Positions 1 through 9,819 of a DNA stretch of 64,000 nucleotides are shown in pieces. The notes below the pieces were generated by a model. That model was not told where the DNA came from. It made no database searches and saw only the letters and a list, made by a program, of their open reading frames with translations. The position numbers and the translations under genes were made by a program. The DNA comes from Elmis aenea. Lineage: Eukaryota > Arthropoda > Insecta > Coleoptera > Elmidae. Location: assembly GCA_947652605.1 (NCBI GenBank), contig OX393582.1, positions 15,152,544 through 15,216,543 on the forward strand, written 5' to 3'. Each line of letters starts with the position of its first letter. Position 1 is the first letter of the stretch.

Positions 1-74
1 TGCTGAGGCTTACAGTAAACAATTTAGTACTGATAGTGATAGCAGTCCAAGGCCTGAGTTCATCGAAGAACAAG
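1..74 (+). CDS. ATM: ATM penultimate coding exon (partial)
   Basis: Frame 2 is open and acidic/Ser-rich ([16 protein letters not shown]). It ends at caag followed by gtaata, a good donor. The acidic Ser-rich linker is expected between the kinase domain and FATC. The 5' end is cut by the window edge. Confidence 0.75.
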
Positions 75-1309
75 GTAATAATTAAATATTTTATTGAATT
101 ATGCATTTGACTAATGAACCGTTTATAAGTTGATCATAAAACAAAACTAATAGAACATAGAGTAAGTTTTTGGGTCCTGTGAATTTAAAACTGTATGCTA
201 AACCAACTCCATTTGAAATTATTCTAAATTTGTCAACCCTAAAAAATTTAAAATTTACAAGCTAAGACAATTTAAAATGATACAAGTTAATATGCATTTT
301 ATAAAACTGGATATTGATGAAGCAATTAGCAAATTTAAAAAAATATTAAACATGAAAAAACAATTGCAAATATTGTAGTGTAAAAAAAAATCTCTAAAAA
401 AAATACAGTTTTTGCGCTATTGATAAAAAACAAAAAATTACGTTTTCGATTTTTGCTTATAACTTGCTTATTTGAAATCATACTTAAAATATTTTTCGAC
501 TAACACTTTTTTGAGTAGATTTGACATATTTGTTGTAATAACTTACTTATTTCTAAAGATAAACCTAACAACCCATACATCAATGAAATGAGAAAAAAAT
601 TCTCCTTTCAATGGTGTCACAGCCAACTACAACCCATATTTAAAATAAGAAAGTTGATGGTAAAATAACAAAAACAAATGAAGATATGTAAAATTTATCA
701 ACAAATGTTAAATCTACTCAAAAAAGTGTACCATAATGTTAAAAAATATTTTGAGTATGATTTCAAATAAGCAAGTTATAAGCAAAAATCGAAAACGTAA
801 TTTGTTTGTTTTTTTTATAAATAGCGCAAAAACTGTCAGTTTTGTTGGAGATTTTTTTTCATAGAATAGGTGCTCCTAAATCATAAATCATTTTGACTCA
901 TCTAACCATCTGTGAATCTCATTCCGTTTACAAGATCCCCATGCTGTTCACGATAACTGGTACACTATTTATAGAATATTAACGGAGTGTTAACAACTGT
1001 TTATCTTTTTTGAGAATTTCACTATGGTCAAGTAAAATATTTTACACAACTCTTTGATTTAAAATAATTTAAAAAAAGGCAGTTACAGTTCGCAAGGTAT
1101 TAAGGAGTAGAATGAATGTAATTTTTTTTTCAGATACTATGCCAATTAATACCACTGCTGAACGTGCCTTATTGAGATTACAAAAAAAATTACAAGGCAC
1201 AGAAGATGGCCCCACTAGTGTGGAAGGACAGGTGAAAAAACTTCTACAGCAAGCCCGTGATCCTGACAACCTTTGTCGTTTGTTTTCTGGTTGGCAGGCA
1301 TATCTTTAA
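1..1309 (+). CDS. ATM: ATM serine/threonine kinase, C-terminal end (partial, last two exons)
   Basis: Two exons are joined by a canonical GT-AG intron: 1-74 (frame from base 2, enters from outside the window) and 1134-1309, intron 75-1133. The second exon encodes [18 protein letters not shown] followed by a FATC-type tail with [22 protein letters not shown] and a final aromatic-rich AYL, then TAA. FATC is the about 33-residue terminal domain of PI3K-related kinases and is needed for kinase activity. The combination of AER-LLRLQ-KL-G, DP-NL-RLF-GW and position at the very C-terminus fits ATM (Drosophila tefu) better than ATR, mTOR or TRRAP. ATM is the nuclear kinase that senses double-strand breaks and signals to the checkpoint. 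The kinase domain lies upstream of the window. The splice phase is 1 (caa g|at act). Assignment to the PIKK family is firm; ATM over ATR rests on recognition by eye. Confidence 0.88.
383..966. repeat. Foldback element in the last ATM intron, 5' truncated
   Basis: The left part (tttttgcgctatt, cgatttttgcttataacttg) is repeated inverted at 740-830, and the right end runs into catgctgttcacgataactgg. The same family, with complete ends, is at 15403-16988. The first roughly 100 bp of the left arm are missing here. It makes most of the otherwise plain AT-rich intron 75-1133. Confidence 0.8.
1134..1309 (+). CDS. ATM: ATM terminal exon with FATC domain
   Basis: The acceptor is a polyT tract plus cag at 1131-1133. 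The open frame also extends upstream through an in-frame ATG at 1112, but that lies inside the intron; the exon should start at 1134. Residues [10 protein letters not shown] and NLCRLFSGW are the FATC core. TAA at 1307-1309. Confidence 0.88.
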
Positions 1310-1589
1310 ACAGATTTTCATAATTATCATTAGGAGAAGTGGTTGACTTGATAATTAATTACGTTATTTTTCGATCTTTATAAGCTTTTTGCACATAGAG
1401 TTTTTTTAAAGTGTAGCGTTATTCGATAATTTTTGTAGTTGGTTGTTTTTTGAATGCTTAGTTTTTGTGTTATTACATTTTAGATGTAAGATTAAAAAGT
1501 AAGTTATCTTGTTTGATAAGTTTTGCTCAAGTATTCTCGACAGAATTATAAGATTAAGAATATTGTTTTATTTTTGTAACTGTTTCGAT

Positions 1590-1595
1590 AATAAA
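1590..1595 (+). promoter_or_regulatory. Candidate polyadenylation signal of ATM
   Basis: AATAAA lies 281 bp after the stop codon. No earlier canonical hexamer was noticed. 1310-2264 otherwise holds AT-rich 3' flank with no gene seen; 2118-2152 is a fragment also found at 14391-14425. Confidence 0.4.
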
Positions 1596-2264
1596 AAAAA
1601 ATCCTGTATGGAAACTTGCAAATGATTATTTTCTTATCATATAATTTTGTTTTCGAAACAAAAGAAGCTCGTGATTATATTAATTAGTTACATCAGCTTG
1701 TACAGTATTTCAAATTCTACTATCAGTTCTTTTACCTTATCATAGAAGTAGTAGTCATTTGAATTGGAACATACTATACAATTTTTAATTATACACAAAG
1801 ATCAAGGGGAACTTTAAAAGAATTTACGAAGTCATTAATTTTTGATAAGCTCATTTTAAATATTAAAATCACAAAAAAACATTGCGTCATTCAAAAAGTA
1901 TGTAAGAAAAGAAAACCTTTTTTTTTTACTATCGATTTTTCTAGAAAATTAACGAAAAAATGCCGTGCAAATATGTTACACTAAATTTTAGTAACTTCAC
2001 AAATATTCACAAGTCATTTAGTCTTATTGTATGAGCTACAAAAAAAAAACAAAATGTAGTTGCTTAAAATTTTAAAATATGCCTAAATATGAATGCACTA
2101 AAATATAAAAGTCATTGTACTACAGAAAAACGAGCAGAAATGTTGGACTGTGTATTTTTTTATAATTTTTTTCTATTTTATTTCAATTCGACATACTTTC
2201 GCTGCTAAGGCCAATCACTGAATGGAGGGGGTGGGAATGGGTAAGGGTAGTAGGTAGTATTGTC

Positions 2265-3716
2265 AAGTCATTTTTCGAAGCACAGAGTTGTAACTTGGTG
2301 AGGACATGCAGAAAACATTGCTCTATTAGCTCAATATGAAAAGGTTTGAATCGCGCATACAGGGTGTTCATAAGTAGGTGGCAACTTCCATGATTTTCAA
2401 AAGCTCGTTACTCAATTTTTTCAAATGCAAACCCTTGTATTTTCTTATGTCGTCGAATTCGTCTTTAAGAGAGCTTCATTTTCTGTTAAGTATGTCCTAT
2501 ACCCAAAACTCATACTTTTCGAGATTTTCGACATTTTTTCTTCAAATCATTATTAAAGCAAATAGGATGCCGTGGAAAAAAAAACTAACTGTTCACTTCA
2601 CTAACGACAAAAACTTGTCATTTATATCTTAAATTATTGCATTTTCACTATGAATTTTACTTTACAAGAGCAAATTGATATGGTTTATTCACCATTTCGT
2701 GTATTTAATTATTAATAGTAGGTAGATATTTATTTAGCTTATAACATAAGCAATAAATAAATTGGCAAACAAATGAGTTTTAATATTGTTATGAACTTTG
2801 ATAGTGTTTCTAAACCTGTGGGGCGTGCCCCCCTTGAGGGGGCGCCATACATCAAAGGGAGCGCGAAGAAAAATGGAAAATGAAGGAATAATTATTTATT
2901 GAAACCACAAAAAACATTAAATAAATTCTGTAAATAAAATAATAGAACATAAAACTCATACATAATTAAAAACACGAAATGGTGAATGATCACATCAATT
3001 TGCTCTTGTAAAGTAAAATTCATCGTGGAATGCAATAATTTAAGGTATAAATGACAAGTTTTGTTGTTAGTGAAGTCAACAGTCAGCTTTTTCGATTTCC
3101 ATGGCACTCTATTTGCTTCAATAACGATTAAAAGAAAAAACGTCGAATATCTCGAAAAGTATGAGTTTTGGGTATTGGACATACTTAACAAAAAATGAAG
3201 CTTTCTTAAAGACGAATTCGATGACATAAGAAAATACAGGGATTTGCATTTGAAAAAATTGAGTTACGAGCTTTTGAAATCATGGAAGTTGCCACCTATT
3301 TATGAACACCCTGTACGCGTGATTTAAACTTTTTCGTATCGAGCTAATAGAGCAATGTTTTCTGCATGTCCTTACCAAATTACTAAAGGAGAATTTTTTC
3401 AATAGACTTAAAACCTTGAAAAATTTTAAAAATCATTTTTTTTAGTAACAAGGCCGCATAAAAACCTGTAGTATTTTATATCGATGTAAAGCTAAAATGA
3501 AGGCGGTCAAGAATATTAAATAAAAAATGGGGTGTTGCATTTGAAATATAAAAGTTGCTATTAGTTCCAGAAAAGTGACTCACAATGTATATTTAAAAAT
3601 ATTTTCATCGTGTTCGGAAGAAAAAAACTATATGAAATAGCGTTTGAATCAACTTTCTATCTCAAACCGTTTAGCCACAATCGACCGATCCCCCACTAAT
3701 GACTCATCCTGTACTT
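2265..3716. repeat. Foldback repeat family B (long inverted arms)
   Basis: The left arm (from tttttcgaagcacagag through agggtgttcataagtagg and on to about 2700) reappears inverted from about 2925 to 3385. A further right part to about 3716 ends in tcatcctgta. Other copies are a left arm at about 26185-26505 and a right arm at 63240-64000. Open frames at 2378-2632 (+) and 2892-3227 (-) are the same repeat read from opposite arms, not genes. The short 2815-2880 piece is GC-rich and may be a separate insertion. Confidence 0.8.
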
Positions 3717-3738
3717 TGTAAGATTATATTTGCATACA

Positions 3739-4230
3739 AATCTTCTTCTTCTTCTTCTTAATCGGTTCCTCTTGTACCTTCCGGTGTCGAGGTATGCTTT
3801 TCTATTTCTGTACTATGTTTCTCCACTCCTTCCTATGGTTAGCTAATTGTGGCACATCTCTCCAGCTGACTCCTTTTTCTTCTAGTCTCTTCCTCGCTTC
3901 TTTTTCCCATTTTATTTTTGTTTTTCCTTTATTTCTTTTTCTCTCTATCTGCATTTTCCATCCTATTTTATTAATATATGCCCTTTGTCGAGCTTTACTA
4001 TTCCTTTCCCTTTTTTCTTTGTTTCCGTTAATCTTAATATTACTAATTTTCTATTGTCGAATTCCTCTACTAATTCTACTTCTTTAACTTGTATGCTTCT
4101 TGTATTCCATGTTCCTATATGTACTGTCCATTTTCGTTGCTCATTGTCATTTATATTCCAAATGTTTCCGTTTGGGGTACTCAAGTGGGAATTCCAGATT
4201 ACCCCATCTTTAAACTTGCTTGTTAGTTTT
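3739..4230 (-). pseudogene. LINE retrotransposon remnant, endonuclease start fused to RT tail
   Basis: On the minus strand the upstream part reads WTVHIGTWNTRSI and LVILRLTETKKKGKG, the start of the apurinic-type endonuclease of RTE/jockey-like LINEs. A short way downstream it reads LEEKGVSWRDV and LANHRKEWRNIV, typical of the C-terminal region of such ORFs. It ends in a (AAG)n tail, seen as tcttcttcttctt at 3741-3757 on the plus strand. The whole polymerase domain is missing between them, so this is an internally deleted, dead copy. Stops interrupt the tail. Confidence 0.7.
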
Positions 4231-4769
4231 TTGAATCTGAGTGTATACAAATCTGTAACAGTAAAAACTGGGTTGGCACAGAAGTGGGTTTTATAAATAA
4301 AAGTTATTAAAAAAATTATGAACATAAAGTATTTATTAAAGTAAAGCAACTACAATATTTTAATACTAAGAATATTTAAAGGAAAATACAGCTATAAACA
4401 ACAAAATAAAGGATCTATTAACATTTTTGGAATGCTTCGTTTTTCCTATAATTGAACAAGTGAATGGGAGTTGCGAAAGTGATAAATCACACTTTTGCTG
4501 AACGGTCTTGGTTAAGACTGTAAGTCCTGAGCACTATTAGTGTACAAACAAAAGTTACTGATCAGTCAAATCAAAAAATGTTTGTAAAAAAACATTATCT
4601 GGACCCATATAAAATCATTGCATCAAGCCTTTTAACTAAAAACTATTGGTACAAGTTATACAACAAAAAAACTGATGCTTATAAGAAGAAATGTTATCTC
4701 TACAACGAACGAAACTTAATTCTAAAAACCCATATGATACAATTCGATATATAAAAGAATGGTTTATAC

Positions 4770-5279
4770 CAGGGATGGCAAATAGGATTTGATCAGTGTG
4801 CCAAAATAAGATAAGATTTAATAAAAAAAATTCCCCGTGCCAGTACTTAATCTAACCTAACCTAACCTAACATAAACTAACCTAACCTAACCTACCCTAC
4901 GCTACATACCTACTTACCAACAAGAAACAACCATCAGTTATTTCGTTCAGTACTGCCAACGTCATGATTTTATGTGTCACCAAATACATATGCAATCAAA
5001 TTGTTCCGTGCATCACTACAGTTGGTATTTTATATGTATAGTAATGAACAAATTATTGTATCGATATAAGAAGAGTTGTTATTTTCTGGTATTTTTAATT
5101 TTTTGATAATTACATAACATGTAGTTGTAGATAATTAGCATACTAATTAAAAATAAATAAAACTTTTCGAAAAAGTTTAAAATTTTAAAAACAAATTTAT
5201 TCATAGAATTCTTTAGGGTGCCGTCGAAAATCTCTCGCGTGCCAAGTTTGGCACGCGTGCCACCTATTTGCCATCCCTG
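4770..5279. mobile_element. hAT-type non-autonomous element with 8-bp TSD GTTTATAC
   Basis: Terminal inverted repeat CAGGGATGGCAAATAGG at 4770 and its complement at 5262-5279 are flanked by GTTTATAC at 4762-4769 and 5280-5287. An 8-bp duplication and CAGGG ends fit hAT. Units 2 and 3 show the uninterrupted site (tggtttatactaaaac at about 19532 and 29385). The element contains a short CCTAA array. Open frames inside have no recognisable domain. Confidence 0.88.
4851..4896. repeat. Short CCTAA (TTAGG) array, insect telomere-type motif
   Basis: About seven near-perfect CCTAA pentamers in two runs (ctaacctaacctaac, then actaacctaacctaac) lie within the hAT element. TTAGG is the ancestral arthropod telomere repeat. 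The array is short and interstitial. Confidence 0.65.
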
Positions 5280-5287
5280 GTTTATAC

Positions 5288-5627
5288 CTATCAAGCATGT
5301 CAAACTCGCGGCCCACAACCAATATCTTTGCGGCCCAGCCATTAAAATGGTATGTAACAAAAATTTCGTTGCTTAATATGAAAGGAAATAAGTCAGATCC
5401 AGATCCAGAATGACCGACATTCACTATGAGTCAGTTTTAAAATTAATCACTGCGAACAAGATTTCCCTAGAAAGAAAGAAAAAAATTGTACCAGATAAGA
5501 GATGCCAAGGTGTCAAGAAGAAAACGTTAATTTAATTGTTATCCTTGTTCTTTTTTATTCTGTACTTTTTAAAAAACGTCAGACCTTGTTTATTTGACCG
5601 TGTTAACCTTAGAGTTTAACATGCTTG
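5288..5627. mobile_element. Second hAT-type element inserted in the same target duplication
   Basis: The left end has CAAGCATGTCAAACTC (5292) and the right end its near-complement, gagtttaacatgcttg, ending at 5627. It is followed by a third GTTTATAC at 5628-5635. The left boundary carries four extra bases (ctat) after the TSD. Together with the preceding element, three copies of GTTTATAC bracket two elements. Confidence 0.75.
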
Positions 5628-5782
5628 GTTTATACTAAAACAAAACGACTATTCTTACAACTATTTAAGTATGAGATGATGAACGATGACCCTGATAAAA
5701 ATAAACTAAATTTGACAATAACAAAATGAATACTACCAAGTTAAAACAAATATAATATGTAAATATTTAATCGAAAATGCAA

Positions 5783-7240
5783 TTAAACATTTTTCAAAGA
5801 AAAAGAAACAACTTTATTAAACTGTAAAACAACTGATATATTGTTGTAATCTGTAAAACATGATGGAAATTCACCTATTGTTGGTGGTAATTCAATTATA
5901 ATGTAATCATCATCAAAAGTTAACTTTTTAGATTTCATTTTGCAGTGACTATGTTGGTAATAAGCTGAAATTGATACATTTTTGCTAGATAATATTTCTA
6001 CTTCTTTAGTTGTATTATGATACTGTATTTTAATTATTTCACCATCAATGATTGAGAAATATCCAGCTTCGTTAATGCTATTACAATCGATCGTTATATT
6101 TCCAGGAATATTAAAATATTTTAAACCATGATTTAGGTAATGAGTTTTTGCATTTTTAATAATAAAGAATTGTTCCTTACAGATTAAAAGTGTACAATCA
6201 ATAGGTTTATATTCACAAGTCGACTCATGTGTTGCAGTTTTGTTAACTTTATCTTTAAAAGAACAATTTTGCCAACGACACACTATATCCAATGTGTTTG
6301 CTAATTTGATCAGTTTGCTTGAACTTGGCGTATTGGAACAATTTTTACAGCAATTTACAGAATTCTCTGAATTTGTTCGAATAGCACTTGATCTAGCAGA
6401 TATTATAATACCTTCATTTTCATTTACTCCATACAAAAAACATTTGCTACACCTAACTTTTTCAAGATCATCATTGTATATTTTATTATACTTTGGTGTA
6501 TGGCCAAATTTTTTTACATTCAACTTTAGTTTTACTGTAATTGAAGATGTATTATTAAAAAGGTGCAAGTACTTCTCCAACGATATTTCAATACACTCAT
6601 GTAATATTATGGTGTTAGATTTATATGAAACACCAGCAAATTCACCTGGCACCGTGACGATGTAGCCTGATGTTTCATTGGTGAAAATTGTAACTTTGTA
6701 CATAATCGTTTGCTGCTGTTCGTTGGGAAAAGTTGCCACATTTAAATAAAGTAGTGTTTTATTGATGTTGGAACAATATTGTAAAACCATAACAGTATCT
6801 TCTACTTCGATTACAAAACTTTGTTGTTTTTCGTCTAGTAGATTGACTTCAAATTTTAAATCGTTTAAAAATAAATTGGCATGATTTTCTTTAACATGTT
6901 TGAGCACATTCAGTGAGGTAACTTTCTCGCAACAATTACCGACAAATGGACAATTGTATGTTTGGTATAGACAAGAACGTTCATGATCTTTTATATTGTT
7001 AAACAACAAACGCTCTTGGCAACCTAACATCTTAAAACGACATGGAAACATGGTCTTAGAAAGAATTAATTCTAGCATACTCTTTTGTTGTGGTTGCGGA
7101 GCGTCTGTTTCACAACGACCACAGATGTTAGTGCCATCAGCTGTTATTTGAATAGGTCCACACGACAAGTATGCTTGACAGGTGGAACATTTCAGTTCTT
7201 CTAATACGCTGTCAGGTATATCAATTATATTGTTGACCAT
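5783..7240 (-). CDS. Tandem SIAH/SINA-like protein, copy 1 (degenerate RING), 485 aa
   Basis: Single open exon. Residues 18-43 form a RING-like start: C18, C21, then C40 and C43. The Cys and His expected between these pairs are Ile/Thr, and the last Cys pair is absent. A complete SIAH double zinc finger follows: C67, C74, H86, C90 and C97, C103, H115, H120. After that comes a TRAF-like beta domain (about 125-255). The architecture then repeats: CSKC near 267, NCCKNC, a second SIAH finger set (VCRWQNC, H, C) and a second beta domain. Canonical SIAH is about 280-320 aa, so this is two SIAH units in one chain. SIAH proteins are cytosolic E3 ubiquitin ligases. The missing RING ligands make catalysis doubtful, so substrate binding or a pseudo-E3 role is inference. 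The ATG at 7240 is preserved as the second start-like position in the paralogues. Confidence 0.85.
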   Translation of the reverse strand: MVNNIIDIPDSVLEELKCSTCQAYLSCGPIQITADGTNICGRCETDAPQPQQKSMLELILSKTMFPCRFKMLGCQERLLFNNIKDHERSCLYQTYNCPFVGNCCEKVTSLNVLKHVKENHANLFLNDLKFEVNLLDEKQQSFVIEVEDTVMVLQYCSNINKTLLYLNVATFPNEQQQTIMYKVTIFTNETSGYIVTVPGEFAGVSYKSNTIILHECIEISLEKYLHLFNNTSSITVKLKLNVKKFGHTPKYNKIYNDDLEKVRCSKCFLYGVNENEGIIISARSSAIRTNSENSVNCCKNCSNTPSSSKLIKLANTLDIVCRWQNCSFKDKVNKTATHESTCEYKPIDCTLLICKEQFFIIKNAKTHYLNHGLKYFNIPGNITIDCNSINEAGYFSIIDGEIIKIQYHNTTKEVEILSSKNVSISAYYQHSHCKMKSKKLTFDDDYIIIELPPTIGEFPSCFTDYNNISVVLQFNKVVSFSLKNV

Positions 7241-7467
7241 GATGTAAAGTACTTGGGGTTCTAAAACTTGTCACACTCGGTTGTGGTTAGTTGGTATAAT
7301 CTACAACAAACATTAATTTCAATAAACCAATGATTACGACCAATCAATAATGATATGTAGATAATAACGGGACAGTGGTTATGAGGTATAAAGAATTCTC
7401 TTTACATTAGCCAAATATTTCGAGTCTTTATTGGACTCTTCATCAATATCTGCAAAACATTACAGTG

Positions 7468-8459
7468 CACGCCTATAACTTTGTTATTGTAGGTGGAAAC
7501 CCCTATAAACCGTATATTTTTGTAAATCGCTGGAAATTATCTATAAAATTAAAATGACATTAAAATATTTTTTCTACAATTAAATGCATCACACAGGCGG
7601 CAACAGTCAACTTTTTTTTTAAAATTACAAGTGTACTCTTTTTATTTATTCTAATAGAGAATGTAATCCTGAATCTGATCATGCAATAAAAAAATAAAAA
7701 TACAGAGAAACATTTTTGAGAAAAATTAATTACAAAATTATTTACTATTTGCCACAAAATCTTGACAATCTTTGTATTTCATAAGACAAAACACGGTCAA
7801 ATCTTAACAGCGATATATACTTAACAACTAAAATTGAATAAAAATGAAAAAAAAAAACAGAACGGTAATATGTTTATGCCAAATTTTAGTGTGTAACATA
7901 TTATACAAGTGTCCATCCTCTGCCTTTAAACACAGTTATCCTCTGTAAAGCTTTGAGTGTACACTCGCAGAATCAATTTGACAGAGGTCCATTTACAATT
8001 TAAAGCTCACAAAATAATATTTTTCATTAAAAATAATAAAAACACAGCTACGCAGGTTATAAACCACAGTTATAAACACAGAACATACACAAGCGTTATA
8101 AACTGTTAATTACTAAAGCGATTGTTTTATGTCTTCTCAAATACAAAGACAGCTAAGATTTTGTAAAAAATAATAAATAATTTTGAAACCCATTATCCTC
8201 AGAAATTTTCCTATGTACCTATATTTATTTTATAATGCATTAACAAATTAAGTTATAAATTTTTTATCAAATTAAATAAAAAAAGTATACTATGTAATTT
8301 CATTTGCTTTCGCCAATCTGATATATTTCATCATAGAAAAAGCACTTTAATATCATTTTATAGACAATTTCCTGCAGTTTACAAACCGTACGGTTTGTAA
8401 GGGTTCCCTCTTAGAATAACAAAATTGCAGGGGGGTGACAGTCAAACAGAATCACCCAC
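7468..8459. repeat. Foldback element upstream of SIAH copy 1 (family D)
   Basis: Left end reads cacgcctataactttgttattg; right end reads gtgacagtcaaacagaatcaccc. These are the arms of the 44658-45583 palindromic element in degenerate form. Orthologous copies sit at the same place in units 2 and 3, so this insertion predates the triplication. It lies just upstream of the SIAH promoter on the minus strand. 8460-9545 is further unit DNA with no gene seen. Confidence 0.7.
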
Positions 8460-9224
8460 AGTGTTATGAGGCTTACTGCCGGTTCAGTTCCAGTGACCAA
8501 TTCGGTAAATTTTAACTTTTTGGTTTTCATTCCAAGTTCTGTTCTTTTTTTTTTGTAATAACGATTTTGTGACTAGTTAGTATAACAAATTGGTTCTAAT
8601 TCACATTTAATGATTTAGCAAATGTATTAATAGGAAGCAAAATAATTACACATTGAAACATATTCTATATTAATTTGCTGTATGTATATCAAAAATTACA
8701 AACATATTGCTGCTATTCTACAATATCAATTGTTTTATTAAATAACTACTTAACAGGATTATTATAAAAAATAGCAAAATAAAAAATGAATCACAGATTG
8801 CTAAATGAAAAAAATTAAATACCACTTTAGTTTCCGTTTAGAGGAAAATATTTTTTTTTATCATAATTAATCTAAAGTTAAAAATATTGGGAATTAATTT
8901 TAAGCATTATTTTGTTTTTACTTTAAATTGGCGACTAAAAGTACATTTTTGTAATAAGTATGAGAACAATTTTAATAAGAAAATAAGGAAATTAAAACAG
9001 CAGTTTATATTATCATGATATAACCACATCAAATCATAATTTTTTGACCAAGGTCCACAGAAAGGGCTTGCGCCGCCAAAAGATTCTTTAATTAGCTCAT
9101 CAATGTCCAAACATTCCATAAAATATTTTTCAGAGACGCAATAGATAAAGTGGTTTTATAATTTTGAACCTCGAATAATTGCTTTCCCGTAAAAATTTAC
9201 ATTGTTAGATCACTGTTTTATAAA

Positions 9225-9365
9225 CGGGTTTAATATATAATAATAATAAGTTAGCTTTATTTTAGCAATTGCTATTACATTGTAACATAATTTACATAGG
9301 TAATAGTAAATATATTATACCTAAAATTAATCCCAGGTTTAGCGTTTATGCAATCGGGCCTTAGT
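9225..9365. repeat. Short retroelement-like insertion with (ATT/AAT)n end
   Basis: Present in unit 1 but absent between the matching flanks of unit 2 (at about 24392). It starts with ataataataataag followed by ctttatttta, like the 3' tail of a LINE or SINE on the minus strand. A similar aataat...ctttattt junction is at 29318-29345. Confidence 0.5.
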
Positions 9366-9819
9366 TGTATAAATTATTCTCCTATCCTATACTTTAAATC
9401 GTAAGGAGAAATTTATTCAGAAAACACTTTACACCGATTATTCGAATGCTGTGCTAAATCTTTAAATAATATCGTAAATATTGCTTCTTACCTATGTGAC
9501 TAAATTATTTTCACAATGTGCAAACAAACCACTCGTATATCAAATGCATAGATAAGAGAGAAAATAGATACTACACTCCCATACAATGCTTTTGAACTAA
9601 ATTGCGCCATCTTAGCGGCTTGGGGTTCACTTAAATTTGCACGCTTGTCATAGAATTTACAGTAATCTGTAAATACGACCGGATTTGCTTGTATAAATAC
9701 AGGAATTCAAAATTTATACTTATATATATTATTTATGAATAAAATAAAAGGATTAAGATGCATTTTAAAATAAAAAATATTTATTTATATGAAATACAAA
9801 ATATTTATATATATAAATA

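Larger units (their letters stand above)
4253..9545. repeat. Segmental duplication unit 1 (contains tandem-SIAH gene 1)
   Basis: It begins at tgtaacagtaaaaactgggttggcacag, matched at 19057 (unit 2) and 28626 (unit 3). It ends near aaccactcgtatat, matched at about 24540. A last piece of the unit (tcgtaattcgg ... gtttatcgcaa, 13295-13400) is displaced by insertions at 9546-13290 and is contiguous in unit 2 (24608-24720). Unit 1 uniquely carries two stacked hAT insertions (4770-5627) and a small insertion at about 9225-9365. Confidence 0.8.

Noticed and set aside
1112..1309. ATM terminal exon as an independent 65-aa gene
   Set aside because: The first seven codons lie in the intron before a clear polypyrimidine tract and cag. 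The rest continues the upstream exon in phase.
4851..4896. True chromosome end
   Set aside because: The array is only about 46 bp, imperfect, and enclosed in a hAT element.
6240..6665. 141-aa plus-strand frame
   Set aside because: Antisense shadow of SIAH copy 1; no domain.
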